From Neurospora tetrasperma FGSC 2508 (Eukaryota; Ascomycota; Sordariomycetes; Sordariales; Sordariaceae): DNA of 64,000 bases. This document shows positions 20,813 through 33,425 of this stretch, piece after piece. Where the stretch lies: assembly GCF_000213175.1 (NCBI RefSeq), contig NW_009799100.1, positions 5,462,862 to 5,526,861 on the forward strand, given 5' to 3'. The stretch's first letter is position 1. Each line of letters starts with the position of its first letter. The position numbers and the translations under genes were made by a program. Below the pieces are notes generated by a model. It made no database searches, was not told the DNA's origin, and was given only the letters and a program-made list of their open reading frames with translations.

Positions 20813-23089
20813 ATGATGGCCGCTGAGGTAGCAAAGGACCGATCTGATGATGCAACACACGTAACTTCCGAGGCCGAGCCTGTGAGTACCTTGGCCCAAC
20901 GCTCTCCGAAGCCCCGCCTCTCAACAACTGCTTCACTTCACTGACCCGCTCACCCTCTCACCAGACGATCAAGATCGATGCTCCGGACGCGCAGAATGCT
21001 CCACTCGACCAGTCGCAACTAACAGGCGAAAGTGCCACCCCTGCTGCTACGGAAGAGATCGAGAATAAGCACATCTCCGACATCGCGAATGAAGTGGTAA
21101 CCTCGGCCGAAGTCAGTGTTAGCGGAGGATCCGACAATGAAGCCACCAAGAGCAAGGACGACAAGCCCCGCAGTTCGTCAACCGTTAAGAAGCCCATTGC
21201 CTTCAAGGCCATCAATGTCAACCAAAAATTTCTCACCACAAAGGCCACTACGCCGGCCGCCCCGGCCAAAGTCGCCGAGAAGCCTGCGGCGACAACGACC
21301 CTCAGCTCTACACCTGGAAGTCTGACACCGCGGCCCAGGCTCATTGCGAAGACGGGAAGCGGGTCGGTCAAATCGGCCACCGGTGCTAATGGCAAAACGG
21401 GTAGTGCGCCAGATCCAAATGCCGTGTGGAACAAGAACAGACGTGAGCATATATCCATGCCAGACGAAACGGACTTGTGGATGGCTAACTAGCAGGCAGC
21501 TGTCCCACCTCCCGAGCCGAAAAAGTATACCGACGAGGAGCTAAAGAAATATGGAATTCACATGGCGAGCCGTCTCCAACCCGAAGACACCAAGGGTCAG
21601 GCGAATTGGGCCGACATTGACGACGACGACGAAGATTGGGCACCGGAAACGATCACATGGAAGGATGGCACTAAGATTGCTATCCCACATACCGAAGAGC
21701 AACCCCCGGCACCCCCCACGCCAGCGCCAGCGCCAGCGCCGGAACCGGAACCCGTTCCAAAACCTGTCGAAGCCATCAAGGAAAGTGTGGCTGCGGAGAA
21801 ACCGAAATCACCTGCCCCAGGCCACGCGTCTATCATTAAGCCTGGAGTTCTAGGGTCTGGAAAGGGTCTTATTCTCAAGGGTGCCCCCGAAAAGCCTACC
21901 CTCGTCGCAAAGCCTCCGCCCCCGCCAGCGCCCGTCAAGTCACCCTGGGCACCGATACCAAAGGTGGAGAAAGTTTCTCCCATGGTCGTTGAACCGCCGC
22001 CGCCGAATCACCATGCACCGAGGTATCCCCCGAGAGATGGGCCGGCTCAATATGCTGGTTTTCCTCCTGCGGGGCCGAAGGAAATCGCCGCGGATGATTT
22101 CAGCAGAGGACCGTGGAGAGACGGGCCAGGTGGTGGTGGAAACAGAGAGCTATATAATTCACATTCCGGACGCTACGAACCCGTTCAGGACCGCCGTGGA
22201 TCAATACGCCCAGAGCCGCAGTACGGCAGACAGCCTTCTGTCTTGCAACGCCCTGCCCACAACGATCACCACGGCCCGGCCGAACCCTCTGCCGCTTTCC
22301 AAACACATAGGACTAGCGACCAACATGTGCCCTACGGCCGTAGGCGCGGCTCGTCCAACGTTAGTGGCGTTAGCAGCGGCTTCTTGAACCGTACCAAGGG
22401 CTTTGAGCAGCCATTGCAACCCCCCGAAATTCTCAACGCCAGGCGCGAATCCATGACGGCCGGTAGTGACGGCCCTGGGTCACCGAGGAACTTCTCGCCT
22501 TCTGGCATGCAGCACGGGCCTCGTCACCCTCACCCTCACCCTCACCCTCCCCTTCACCCGCACCACCAGGGCTGGCCTCCGCGGGTTTCCCCAGCCGTGA
22601 GTCACGCAGTACCGGCACCACATCATCACGGTCCCGATATGGTTGGGGTGCCCCCAGTTGGCCCGCCGCCGCCTGTCCAGGAACAAGTGCCGTTGGTTAC
22701 GGATCAAGAGATTGAGCTGCAGAAGAGGTTGATGCGTGAGAAGGTAGAGGCTGCTCGGAAACGGCGCATGGAAGAAGAAGAGCGCGAAAAGGCAGCTCGC
22801 GAGGAGCGTATCCGGCTCAAGTTGCAGGCGCTGGGTCCTGCCCCCAAATCCAACAGTGCCAAGAAGGCTGCAGCGAAGGAGCAACCTGCTTCTACAACGG
22901 AAGGTGCCGCCCAGACAGGCGCGGCGACTGACGAACAAAAGGCTGTCGAGAAGACCGAGGTGAAAACCCCGCCTACCACTCAACCTGAAAAAGCTGAACA
23001 GCCACCAAACGGTGTGCCTCTACAAATCCTACCGGACTCTGAGCCCCTCGAAAGCCGCCAGCCTCTTTGGTCTAGCAGCAGTGCTAAGC

Positions 23090-23136
<47 letters not shown>

Positions 23137-24762
23137 GGGCGGTACACAGCTACTACTTGGGGTTCGCAGACATCAACCAAGAACGTCTGGGGTCCTCCTA
23201 CCAACAACCGCACTCTAGGAAACGGCACCTTCAACCCCGACCTAGGCACATCACCTCCTCCGGTTTCGAACAAGCCCGGACCCGGCCCAATTGCACCTCC
23301 CAGCCGGAACACCACCACCATGGCCACCAAGACCAATCTGTTCCCTGACGGTGCTCCCGCTCGGCTGCCACCCATTGCCCCTCCTAATCACTCCAACGCA
23401 CCCAGCGGCACTTTGTCTACAGGCGAACGACAGGCCAAGGCGAATCAATGGGTCAGTGCTGCGCGTCTCAATGACGAGGCCTTCGAGAACATGCTCAAGG
23501 ACAGATTTGCTGAGCAGGACCGTCGCCGGGCTGAAAAGGGGCTCACGGCTGAAGACATCCAGCCTGTGGTCAAGGATGTCTGGCGTCCCACCAAGCTTGA
23601 CGAGAACGGCATGAGGATCGAGGCTGGTCCCCGACAAACCGTCCGGGTTGGCAAGGAGAACCCGTGGGCTGCCTCTCAGCCTTCTCAGCAGACACAACCC
23701 CCGGCCGCGAATACATCTATGCTCGGTAATGCCGGCGCAGCACCACGGACCTCATCTAGGTTCTTCCCTAGTCGCCAGCAGACCATCGCTGCTGCGGAAT
23801 ACCAACGCCCTCATTCCCCTTCGCCTCCTCCCCCCGATACGGAGACGACGGGTCATCCGGCATTCGACGGCGATGTCAAGCACCCCCACGTCTGCATTCC
23901 TACGCCCAGGCCCCAAGTTCGCCTACCACCCCCCTCTCAGGCGAGAGAGGAACCAAAGGTACAACATCCAGAGGCTCCCAAGCCGCCAGGTCCGTCCTTC
24001 TCGTGGGCTAACACGGTTGCGTACAAGGGCGAGGAGCGTTCACCAGCACCCAACCCGGGTAGTCCCTGGCAAGCTCGGATCGACAATCTGCTCGGAGCTC
24101 GTAAGCCTTCTCAAACACAGCAGAAGCCAGCTGCGGGAGTGGACTCGACGAGCCGCGCTGCCTATGAGCACCCAGAGACGTCTGTTACGGTGTCGCTTAC
24201 CGCCGCTATGATCGCCGAAGCATCTCCTACAACGAAGGACATGGATGAGGACTGCTTTGAGGAGCAGGAGATGGGTTCCTTACCTACTGTCCGGATTCCT
24301 ACTGAGCTTCCGGAGATGGCCTGGTCGCCTACATCCGCACCGCCACCCAAGCCTCTCCATCGGAAGTTCTTCCCCCTGACGACCAGCGCCGAGCCAATCC
24401 GCATCGACACCAGCTCGAACGGAATTGGCAGCGTCATTCGCATTGCATTCCCCGGGACTGACCGGCACCCGCCCTTCGTCACCGCGGTGACTATTCCTTT
24501 CAGCAGGACTCGCAGCAACCCTCGTCGTGGCGGCGGTACATCACGCGGCGGTCGCCATCCCGCGGCACCTCACAATCAGCGCGGCATGCCTGGAGGTCGT
24601 GGCAGTAGTAGAGACGCTTCTTCACCCAATGACCAAGGACCCACCGGTCCTCCTACCGGACCTAACGGGTCGCACCAGCAGAGTAGGGGCCGAGGTGGTG
24701 GCTACAGGGGTAGGGATAGTGCCTGGTCGAGGAGTGCACCAACCGCTATTCAGACTTCCTAG
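20813..24762 (+). CDS. Large disordered RGG-box / poly-Q protein, conserved WADIDDDDEDW motif
   Basis: Exons 20813..20881, 20965..21442 and 21500..24762 give 1,269 residues. I cannot name the family. Visible parts: an acidic motif WADIDDDDEDWAPETITWKD shortly after KYTDEELKKYG; Pro-rich low complexity; a His/Pro repeat near 22525-22570; a charged helix EIELQKRLMREKVEAARKR onward that should form a coiled coil; a pure (CAA)16 glutamine run; a block YTATTWGSQTSTKNVWGPPT; and a C-terminus rich in RGG/RGR (SRGGRHPAAP, RGRGGGYRGRDSAW). The composition suggests a cytoplasmic RNA-binding or mRNP protein. That role is inference. The third exon's acceptor was chosen by phase (CAG at 21497-21499). Confidence 0.8.
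23089..23136 (+). repeat. (CAA)16 microsatellite coding poly-Gln
   Basis: Sixteen uninterrupted CAA codons inside the RGG protein gene. Pure repeats of this kind are usually length-polymorphic. Confidence 0.95.
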
Positions 24763-26480
24763 AACGGGGTCCGGTTGCTTATAAGGCAGAAATCGCGAGA
24801 GCCAACAGTCGATTCCTGGGTTGAGGATCATGAGGTCAGCTCGGATACCTGTCTGAAGGAGAAGAAACCTTCGGCGGATAACATCCGGAAACTGGCGAGG
24901 CAGTTGTCTGTTTCTCTGGCTTGTCCGGGCGGCAAGAAACCGAAGGCCAACAAAGTGAGAACGGTTACGTTGTAAGCACATATTTTATTTCGGTCTGGAA
25001 GTTGGTCGGCATGGTATGTACCCAACTGTTCTTGACTTGCGCTCAAGATCGGTTACAGATCGAATTTTTTGTTATGGAATCAGCCAAAGCATGTGAGGAG
25101 CCAAAGTTCTATGAGGAAGTAGTCAACATGGGAGTTACAAACAAAGTGGAGGAGGAGAAGCAAGCACGGCTTGAACGCAGGTGGAACAAGCTACAATAGC
25201 TAAACAGGGTGACAGTAACACGGAGACACATAAGGAGAAGGGAGGCTCAGTATCTAGGCTTCACTGCAGTCAGCGAACGGGCTTCAAAAAGCGGCTTCCA
25301 CCACTTCACTCCCTACCAAGCATAAGGGAGAGCGGCAAGAAGCGCAAAGGGTTAATACGATCACACGATACGAATGGAACGACAAAAAATGTCACAATTC
25401 ACGCAGGACTTTTTGTTTGTTTTGTGAACGAACTGAGATGGGGAAAGACAAATCTTTGATCTTTCATCTTTTTGTCGTGTATTGATGGGGGATTACCTAA
25501 ATCCACATGGAAGCTAGCTTAGTGCATGCATGTACACTATGCAAATTCGCGTGTGCGAACAAGTAAAATGAAAGCAAACAATGAGATATATCTTGGTCCA
25601 TTCTTGATGGCCGTTGAACGTATCGTAGACGTTGTGGGGGGCAAGGGGTTTTTATCGAAGAAAAGGTTGATGTTGCTTTTGATGCTTGCCTGCTGACGAA
25701 GTGTGTAGAACACAAGAAAGATGATGCGGGGACTACCGGTTGCTCTCATGGTTGTTGCTTTCACTTTTTGTTTCCTCCTTTGCTAGGCTGAAGAAAAAGT
25801 GTTCTTGTTTCTCTTTTGACATGGAGTAATATCTTTGAACAAGCAAGTTATGCAAACGTATAACTTACATCTACCAGTTATTGCAGTTTCGAATTGTCCG
25901 AGTAGAGAACCAACCGCATTGCTATGTTCGTTCTGGTCTGTACAACTACCTGGGCGTTAGACTGGTAGTGTCACGAACAATTTCTGCATCTGTAAAAGGA
26001 TAAATTCGTTTCCGTTCAGGCATTCAAAGCAACAAAAAAAGAAATATGGCTAGTTAATGAACTGACAAACTATGTAATCTACTCCTTCAATCACCGGTGA
26101 GTTTATTCAAGATTGACCAAAATTTGTTCCATATTGCATTAGATCTTGATCAAAGGTTGGCCAATTCCATCTACTTTACTGCTATAAATCTGTCTGTACC
26201 GGAGGATGCATCACTCTGTTATGTGATCTGGGCGAATGACCCAGTGAGCGTTGAAGTATGAGATCGGGGTACTAATCCAGACTAGGTTGTAGTCTATGTA
26301 CACGGCAGTATCATGAACTGCCACAATTAAGTTGACTTGGCATTCGAATCGCCCTTCCGAGGTAAACGACCACGGCATGGACGATACCTGCACCAGAACA
26401 CGCATGTGTAACACATTCAAGTATTCATTGACTTTCCCAAATCAACGCTATCCAAACCAACCCAACAAACCATCAATCCC
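24763..26480. other. Intergenic, convergent 3' ends
   Basis: 1.7 kb between the RGG gene and the convergent aminotransferase. AT content rises toward 26000-26200. No gene, RNA or clear repeat seen. Confidence 0.5.
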
Positions 26481-28649
26481 TCACTTAAACGCCTTCAACC
26501 CCTCCCCCCCGGCCTTCTTTACCTTCCCCCCCTCCTTCGCCTCCTCCATCATCCTCCTCAACACCCTCCCCAGCCTCTGCACCCCCTCCACCAAATCCTC
26601 CTCCTCCTCCCAACTAAAACACACCCTCAAATGTCTCGGGAACCTAATCCCCCCTTTTTCTTCCTTCGCTACATGTACTCCCTCCCCACTAACCTCCGCA
26701 TTCTCCCCCGGACTAACCACCAGTCGTTCCTCTTCCAGCGCCCGCTCCGCCACTTCCTTCGCCGTGAACCCCATCTCCTCCGGCAACTCCAACCACAAAA
26801 AGTACCCGCCAAACAACCCCTCCCTGTTTTTTTCCTTCTCGGCACCAGTCCTATTATCCTCAATCACTCTCACCCCCAACGGCCCCACTAATTCGCGCTT
26901 GATTGCTTCCATCATCACTGCATGTCGCTTCTGAAGTCCGGGGCGAACTACCTCACTTAAGTGCTTATCTAACGCGCCAGACTGGATAAGTTCGTGAATG
27001 AGCGCCGCGCAGAACTGGGACGGGGCGCCGCCTGAGCGGGTGCTTCCCGTCTGGGAGAGACCGTAGGCGAAGGCAGGCGTGGAGTGTGTCCAGCCTGTGC
27101 GGAGACCGGGCGATAGGAGTTTAGAAAAGGAGCCGTTGGAGACGGCGTGGCCGAAGTGGAGGGAGGAGATTGTGCGGGTGGGGAAGAGGGGTTGCATGTC
27201 TTTTTCCTCTTGTTCGTTGGGGATATCGGAAGGTGAAGAACGGGTGTAGTGTGCGGAGAGAGATAGGTCGTGGAGGGAGGGGCCGAGGGAGATGTCGATG
27301 TCGGAGAGGCGGGGGAGGGGGGTGGGTAGGGAGAGGGGGTTGGAAGGGGAGGAGGGGGAAGATGAGGAAGAGGGGAGGACGGGCCATTGGAGAAAGTCGT
27401 AGACGTCGTCGGAGATGATGAGGGCGTCGTATTTGCGGGCGAGTTGGACGAGCGCGTGGCGGCGGGCGAGAGAGGTGGTGATGCCCGAGGGGTTGGCGGA
27501 GGTGGCGACGAGGTAAATGATGTGTTTATAGCATTTGCGGTGGGGGCCGGGGGTTTTGTAGACCTGGGTGGTTGTTAGTTGTGATTCTGAATGGGGGTAT
27601 AAAAGGTGGTGATGAGAGGGGTGGGAGTGAAAGTCGGACTGAGAGTGAAAGTTTTGGGGATGAGAAGCAAGGTAGAACAGTAGAGTGAGAGCAAGAAATC
27701 CGAGAAGAGGGTTTCTCTCCCCCTTTCTCGATTTCCTCCCGCTTACTCCATATATTCCTTTCTTTGCTTCCTCATTCCTCACTGTCATCCCCTTCCATCC
27801 CTCTTCTTCCTCCCCTATCACCCTTTGCTCCCATTCCCTAAATCAACAACAGAAGACAAAACTCACCGGCTTCCCCGGCCATTCCCTCCCCCCCTCCACT
27901 TCCAAAATCCCCCTCTCCAACTCCTCCAAATCCACTCCCTCTTCATCCTCCCTCACCCCCTTCAACTTCCCATTCCCCACCGCAAACCCCGCATCCTCAA
28001 AAATCGGCACCGCCAAAAAATAGCACGGACTAACCGCCCACACAGCCCTCGTATACGCCGGGTCCGTGAACCCCTGCAGAATATTCGCCAAGTTCTGGCT
28101 CGCCCCGCCTGTAATACAAATCTGCTCTGCCGTTGTCAAGGTGGGAAATCCATGGGACGGATACGTCTCGTGGGCGGTATAGTTGTTCGTCAACCAGGCT
28201 GCTAGGGAGTGTCGGAGGGGTAAGTAGCCTGGGTCGGCACCGTATTGGAGGGCGGGGACGTTGAAAGAAAATTTGGATGAGGGTGGTTCATCTGGGGGAG
28301 GAGAGGTGAGGAGCGAGGTGCTGGCGGAGAGAAGGTGGGAGGGGGGAAGGAGGTGGGGGGAGGGCCAGCCGCGGAGGAGGTTGATTTGTTTCTTCATGTT
28401 TTCGCCGGGTTGGGAGAGAGGGGTTGGGACGTCGGGGTCGGAGAGGGCGGGGGGTGTTGAGGGGGGCATGTTGGCGGTGGTTGTTGTTGCTGTTGTTGAT
28501 GTGTAGATGTTGATTGTGAGTGATGAAGACGTTGGAATGTTGACTTGTTGGTGGGATGAGTGGAATCTGGGTAAGGTCGGTAGTGGTTTTGGGACCATAG
28601 CTTTGCTATCAATATGGCGGGTGATTTTTACATGCCGTGGTGAAACCAT
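26481..28649 (-). CDS. PLP-dependent aminotransferase, class I/II
   Basis: Two exons, 28649..27867 and 27563..26481, give 621 residues from the first ATG. In-frame ATGs at 28598 or 28469 are equally credible starts, since alignable sequence begins near NMKKQINLLRGWPSPHLLP. Fold-type I features are visible: GGASQNLANIL (phosphate-binding turn), ATSANPSG, ALIISDDVYDFL (PLP ring Asp/Tyr), the PLP lysine in NGSFSKLLSPGLRTGW, and the substrate Arg in RVCFSW near the C-terminus. It resembles the Aro8 / 2-aminoadipate aminotransferase group; the substrate is not resolved. Two Ser/Pro- and Glu-rich insertions lengthen it. The 303-bp intron is long for this window and in the same phase on both sides, with only one stop codon shortly after the donor. 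Confidence 0.85.
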
Positions 28650-29575
28650 TTAGTTTATGTATATCAGCCCAACCCATTTGTCCGTCGTGATCGCCGTCGT
28701 GAGTGATGTCGTATTGCGGGGAATCTAGGTTGCGGGGCCGGCCGGCCGGAGGTGTGGGGCTGGACGGGGCTGAGGTGACGTCTGGAGGTCTCACTACCGA
28801 ACACGGCCCGGGAGATCTCCGACGACTAGCCGGTATAACCATTCACAAGCTTCAGTTGGCGAAAGCGGTCTGTAAGATCGGGGAATACACCCACGTTTGA
28901 TGACGCCTAAAGCAGCCATGCTCTAAATAGTAAAGTCGGGGAGCTTGAGCTAAACTTTCATCAAGATTTTGTGTTATATCAAACAGGCTTTTTCGCTGAT
29001 CATGAGTAGAGATTATGACTAGCCTCTACTTCGCTATTCTGGTAATTATATTCCTAATCACTTGAGAAGAAATGACAAACTATTCTGGTGCTTTTGGCCG
29101 TAATAGTGATACATATGGTGTACCTTTTTACCCCTCCTGTAAGCCATTTTCCCCAAGTACCGTCCAAAACAAAAACCAACGCCATATCATACTAACCAAC
29201 CCGCTTGCTACCCATGCAATCTTGTTCTCATGACTATTACAACGAGAATAACACAGACGTCCAAGCAGAAACTCTCGCTCTCCAGATATAAAATGATATA
29301 CCAAGACGACACACCACACGTAGTCATGACCCAATAAATTAACGAAACCATAGTAAAAATCCAACAAAGTCAAGTGCACTTTGCTACCATTTTAATGCTC
29401 CCTGTGTTTCCATACACTACTGCAGGATTTCCAATATCTAGTCGATCCAGATATTGATCTTCTTTGGTTGGCGCAATGCTGATAGTTTCGTATTTTTATT
29501 GGGTCATGAATCTGTGTGGTGGTGTCACGAGTGTGTCGTCTTGGTGTATCATTAATATTTGGGAGGCGAGCGCAA
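28650..29575. other. Intergenic, aminotransferase promoter and esa1 3' side
   Basis: A GC-rich patch with GGCCGGCCGG near 28737-28748 is followed by AT-rich sequence to 29500. No gene recognised. Confidence 0.5.
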
Positions 29576-31172
29576 CTACCACCCCCACGTCCGATTAAGC
29601 GCCGTGAAGACCGGCGGCTTCCACTGGATCCTCTCGGGATCAATCAACCTCTTTTGCTTCGCCTTGCTCTTCTCCCTCTGCTTGATCAGCTTCTCCGGCA
29701 CCACAATCTTGTGCTCGCCCTTGTGGTACACCTGCATCTTGAGCGCCTGCAACGTATGCTCCACATCCTGCGTCGTCATGGCTAGGGCCACAGCAATGTT
29801 CTCAATCGTGCAAGCTTCCTTTCGCTCGTTATACCCGAGCAGGATATCGATAATGTTCTCGGACCAGTACTGTCTATATGACAGCAGACCCAGATCGGAC
29901 AGGGGCTTCTCGGGCGAGCCGAGCTTGCCTTCGATTTTGGACAGTTCGTACGAGAATTGAATGAGCAGGCGACCGTATCCCTTGCGTTGGTACTGTGGGA
30001 GGGTCAAGATACAGGCGACGTTGTACCCGTCTGTAGACTCTTTCTCTTTGGAGAAGTACCCGATGATGTGGCACCCCCGGTCGTCGCGGGTGGTCATGAC
30101 GTAGAACAAGAACGGGTCGACGTCGTAGTAAAGGGTTTTGTGGTCGAGAAACATCTTGGACAGCAAGCAGAGGTTGCGACACCAGGTGCGCTGACGTCGC
30201 CCGTCGATTTCGAAGAAGGAGACGTAGTCGTCCCGATAGATTTCGTTTCCGGGCGGGTGGTGTAAAGTGCACTTTTGTCGGTGACGCACAAAGGATTTCA
30301 ACTCGCCGTAGTACGAAAGACAGAACTCGCAGATGTAGATGCAGTCTTCTTGGTCAAAGATCTGCGGGTAGGGGGAGAAGTACCACGGGAAGAGGACGTA
30401 GCGGCCGAATTCCACCTTGGAGATGTTTCGAATGCGCGAGATTTCCGTGGGGTTCTGGGTCATGGAGCCAGATGTTCGCAGCTTCTCAATCTCTTGTTCC
30501 CTGGAAAAAGACGGTTGGCGTTGTTTCTTAGCGGCTGGTATTTCGTCCTCATCCATATCGATCTCGTCGGCCTTCCTCTTGACTCCCTTGTCCCCACCAA
30601 CCTCCAAACTGGCGTTGACGTCGGTTCCATCTTCCGTCTTCCCCCGTTGCCTGTTATTCTTCCCTGGCTGGCTATCGACAAACTCGGTCCATGGGTGTGG
30701 TGTCTGCCCGTCCGATGCGACTGACTGCTCCCTCTTGCTGGCCTTCTTCTGGTTGTTCTTCTTGGACGGCTGTTTCTTGGATACTGTCGAGTTGTTCTTC
30801 TTGGTCTTGGCGTCCTTCTGCTTATCCTTGTCCGGGTTGGGCCACTCGACGTCCTGCTCAAAATCGATTCTGGCGGCCGGCACCCATTCGTCGAGACGCT
30901 TGTTGAAGTTGTCAAAGTTGCAGTAGAATTGCCGGCCGGATTTGGTGTCCTTGATACTGAGGATCTCTGCTCGTCGTAATTGGCCTTCTTTCATTACCAT
31001 GGCAATACATCCCATTCTGTTTGGGGGTGTTAGTACCAGGTTCTTCAACGACGATGGGGGGTGCCGTGGACAATGATGGGACGGAAACATACTTGATGGT
31101 ATCGGGCGTCGCCTTGCCCTTCTGTCGCTTCTCGTCGGAGCCGACAGTGGCATCGCCACCTGGGGGACTCAT
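29576..31172 (-). CDS. esa1: MYST histone acetyltransferase Esa1 (NuA4 catalytic subunit)
   Basis: Exons 31172..31093 and 31016..29576 give 506 residues. The N-terminal tudor-knot chromo domain spans about residues 28-80 (MVMKEGQLRRAEILSIKD, RLDEWVPAARIDF). A Lys-rich linker follows. The MYST C2HC zinc finger is CEFCLSYYGELKSFVRHRQK near residue 255, and the acetyl-CoA loop QYQRKGYGRLLI lies near residue 370, followed by EKPLSDLGLLSYRQYW. Esa1 acetylates H4 and H2A within NuA4. The longer frame starting MAMPLS at 31159 would run through the intron; MSPPGGDATVGSDEKRQ is the conserved start. Divergent from rex4 with 627 bp between starts. Confidence 0.95.
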
Positions 31173-31799
31173 GATGGCGGTGTTGTTGTGTTCGATTGAA
31201 TAAGGTTCGGTCAATAAACTGCGATGGTTTGCAACAAGAATTGATGGTTGTGGACAGTGAGCGATTGAATGCGATCAATTTAACGGGTGACGCGCGAATG
31301 TCGGTCTTGACGTGTTTTGGAGTGTTCAGCGACTCTTTCAGTGGACGCTTCCCGAACATTTTGGAGGGGTCCTTCAGTGGCGAGCCCACGTGTTTGGGCC
31401 GTCATTTCAGCGGGGATGCGATGGGACACAGCGGCAGATCCCTGCATGGCTTGTCTACCCTGTCAATCGCCCAGGAACCGATTTCCCCAGTTGAATTTTT
31501 GAGTGAACACCAAAGTGGGGCCCATGTTCAACATCCACTTTCACGTTCATACAAAAAGTTATCACCTTCTGGAAATCTTCCGCTTATCTCAACCTTTTGT
31601 TTACTTTCTCTCACTCCAAAAAAGAATTCAGCACCAATTGGACTTCACATAACCTCGGCCGACATTTCTCAATCGGACATACCACAAGTGACTCCTCATT
31701 GACAGTGACACCCTCACTTGTCTGTCTTCACTCAGAACTTCACCACCACCACCACCACCACCAAAACCACCAAGGCAGGAGACCCTCCTGTCACCAACC
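31173..31799. promoter_or_regulatory. Shared upstream region of esa1 and rex4
   Basis: 627 bp between divergent start codons. A CAC/ACC triplet run (31741-31766) lies in the rex4 leader. No specific factor site stood out. Confidence 0.4.
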
Positions 31800-33029
31800 A
31801 TGGCCCCGGAACTCTCCTCCAACTGGAAGAAGTTGCAAGAAAAGCTCAAGGCCCCTCAACCAACCAAATCAGCTCCCATCAGCCAAGAAGCCGCCTTCAA
31901 GCAAGCCATTTCCAAAAAGTCCATCTCTTCCGAGACCCTCAAGCGCAAGGCCGAGGAGAGCCAACAACAACAGATTTCCAACCCTTCCAAGAAGCCAAAA
32001 AGACAAAAGTCCCAAACCCAGTCTCAACCCAGCCAGAAACCAACAGAAGAAAAAATGGGCGGCAACGTCCAATCCAAGCCCACCACCTCCTCCTCTCCAA
32101 ACAGCACCCTCCCCTCCCTCCACCTCTGGGCCGACGAACAAGGCATCTCCTCTGAATCCCTCGCCGAAGCATACAACCTTGGTCTCCGCAGCACCTCCTC
32201 TTCATCTTCACACATCCCTCTCCTCTCCACCCTCCCCCCCGCCATCCCCAACGCAGGCCTCACTCTCCCCGGCCAATCTTCTTCTTCTTCTTCTTCTTCT
32301 TCCACCTCTTCCACCCCAAGCAACAAAAATGGCCTCCCCTTACCAACCGACCTTCCCTCATCCCTCACCCTCTCCAACGGTCTCACACTCGACACCTCCA
32401 CCACCACCGACCTCGCTCTAATCCTGCAAGCAACCAAATCCAACACGCTCGGCAAATACCTCTCCATCGACTGCGAAATGGTCGGCACCGGTCCTTCCGG
32501 CGTCACCAGTGTCCTAGCGCGATGCTCCATCGTCGACTTCCACGGGCACCAAATTTACGACTCGTACGTTCGCCCCACTGCTTTCGTAACCGACTGGCGC
32601 ACGCACGTATCAGGCATTTCCAAGCGCCACATGGCGTCCGCTAGGTCGTTTGAGTCCGTACAAGCGACTGTGGCTGCCCTTTTGAAAGGTCGGATATTGG
32701 TGGGTCATGATGTCAAGCATGATTTGGAGGTGTTGGGGTTTGAGCATCCGCATCGGGATATTAGGGATACGGCCAAGTACAGTGGGTTTCGTAAGTACGG
32801 ACATGGGCCGAAGCCAAGTTTGCGGGTGTTGGCCAAGGAGGTGTTGGGCATCGAGATTCATCAGGGACAGCATAGTAGTGTGGAGGATGCGAGGGTGGCC
32901 ATGTTGTTGTTTAGAAAGGAGAAGCATGGCTTTGATATGGAGAATAGTAATCGGTATGAGGAGGGGCAGGCCAAGAAAGGAGGTAATGGTGGTGGTGGAG
33001 GAGGAAAGAAGAAGAAGGGCAAGAAGTGA
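31800..33029 (+). CDS. rex4: RNA exonuclease 4 (REX4), DEDDh family
   Basis: Uninterrupted frame of 409 residues. The Lys/Gln/Ser-rich N-terminus contains a serine run encoded by (TCT)n near 32278-32306. The exonuclease core starts at LGKYLSIDCEMVGTGPSG (ExoI motif, catalytic D and E), continues with HVSGISKRHM and GHDVKHDLEVLGFEHP (ExoII), and ends with GQHSSVEDARVAMLLF (ExoIII with His and Asp). REX4 acts in pre-rRNA processing in yeast. The tail is Gly/Lys-rich (GGGGGGKKKKGKK), fitting a nucleolar protein. Confidence 0.93.
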   Translation: MAPELSSNWKKLQEKLKAPQPTKSAPISQEAAFKQAISKKSISSETLKRKAEESQQQQISNPSKKPKRQKSQTQSQPSQKPTEEKMGGNVQSKPTTSSSPNSTLPSLHLWADEQGISSESLAEAYNLGLRSTSSSSSHIPLLSTLPPAIPNAGLTLPGQSSSSSSSSSTSSTPSNKNGLPLPTDLPSSLTLSNGLTLDTSTTTDLALILQATKSNTLGKYLSIDCEMVGTGPSGVTSVLARCSIVDFHGHQIYDSYVRPTAFVTDWRTHVSGISKRHMASARSFESVQATVAALLKGRILVGHDVKHDLEVLGFEHPHRDIRDTAKYSGFRKYGHGPKPSLRVLAKEVLGIEIHQGQHSSVEDARVAMLLFRKEKHGFDMENSNRYEEGQAKKGGNGGGGGGKKKKGKK

Positions 33030-33425
33030 AGAGATGGAAGGAGGGAGGAGTCTATTAGGTCTAAGGTGCCTATCCGCCTTTACCTGGATATCATGTTTGC
33101 ATCCCCAGATTCTCTTGTGTAGGTATACCCATTCCTGCTTTCTTCAGCTCTTCTCATCAGCAACTGATCAAACAGCAGAAAGCAAAATCTATCTTGTCCT
33201 TGACATCGATCGTCGTTTTCTTGCTTCGCATACAATCCGAGTGAAACTAGCAAACGGACGCCTAAAACTCACAAGATGCCATGCCGCGGTCTATATGTTG
33301 CTGCCCGAAACCATCTCTAACGATCACCAACACCCGCCCTTTCCTTACTGGTCATGATTACCACAATGCTTTGCTGTACACGAAAATGGAGGTAAAATCA
33401 TCAGCACTGCGATCCTCAGTAACGA
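33030..33425. other. Intergenic, convergent 3' ends
   Basis: About 400 bp of 3' untranslated sequence of rex4 and the CFA-synthase-like gene. Nothing else seen. Confidence 0.5.

Noticed and set aside
27564-27866. Intron of the aminotransferase as a retained coding insert
   Set aside because: Same phase on both sides, but a TGA at 27845-27843 stops translation and the predicted insert has no similarity to the enzyme.
29576-31159. Longer Esa1 start MAMPLS at 31159
   Set aside because: It runs through a clear intron (31017-31092) and lacks the conserved MSPPGGDATVG start.
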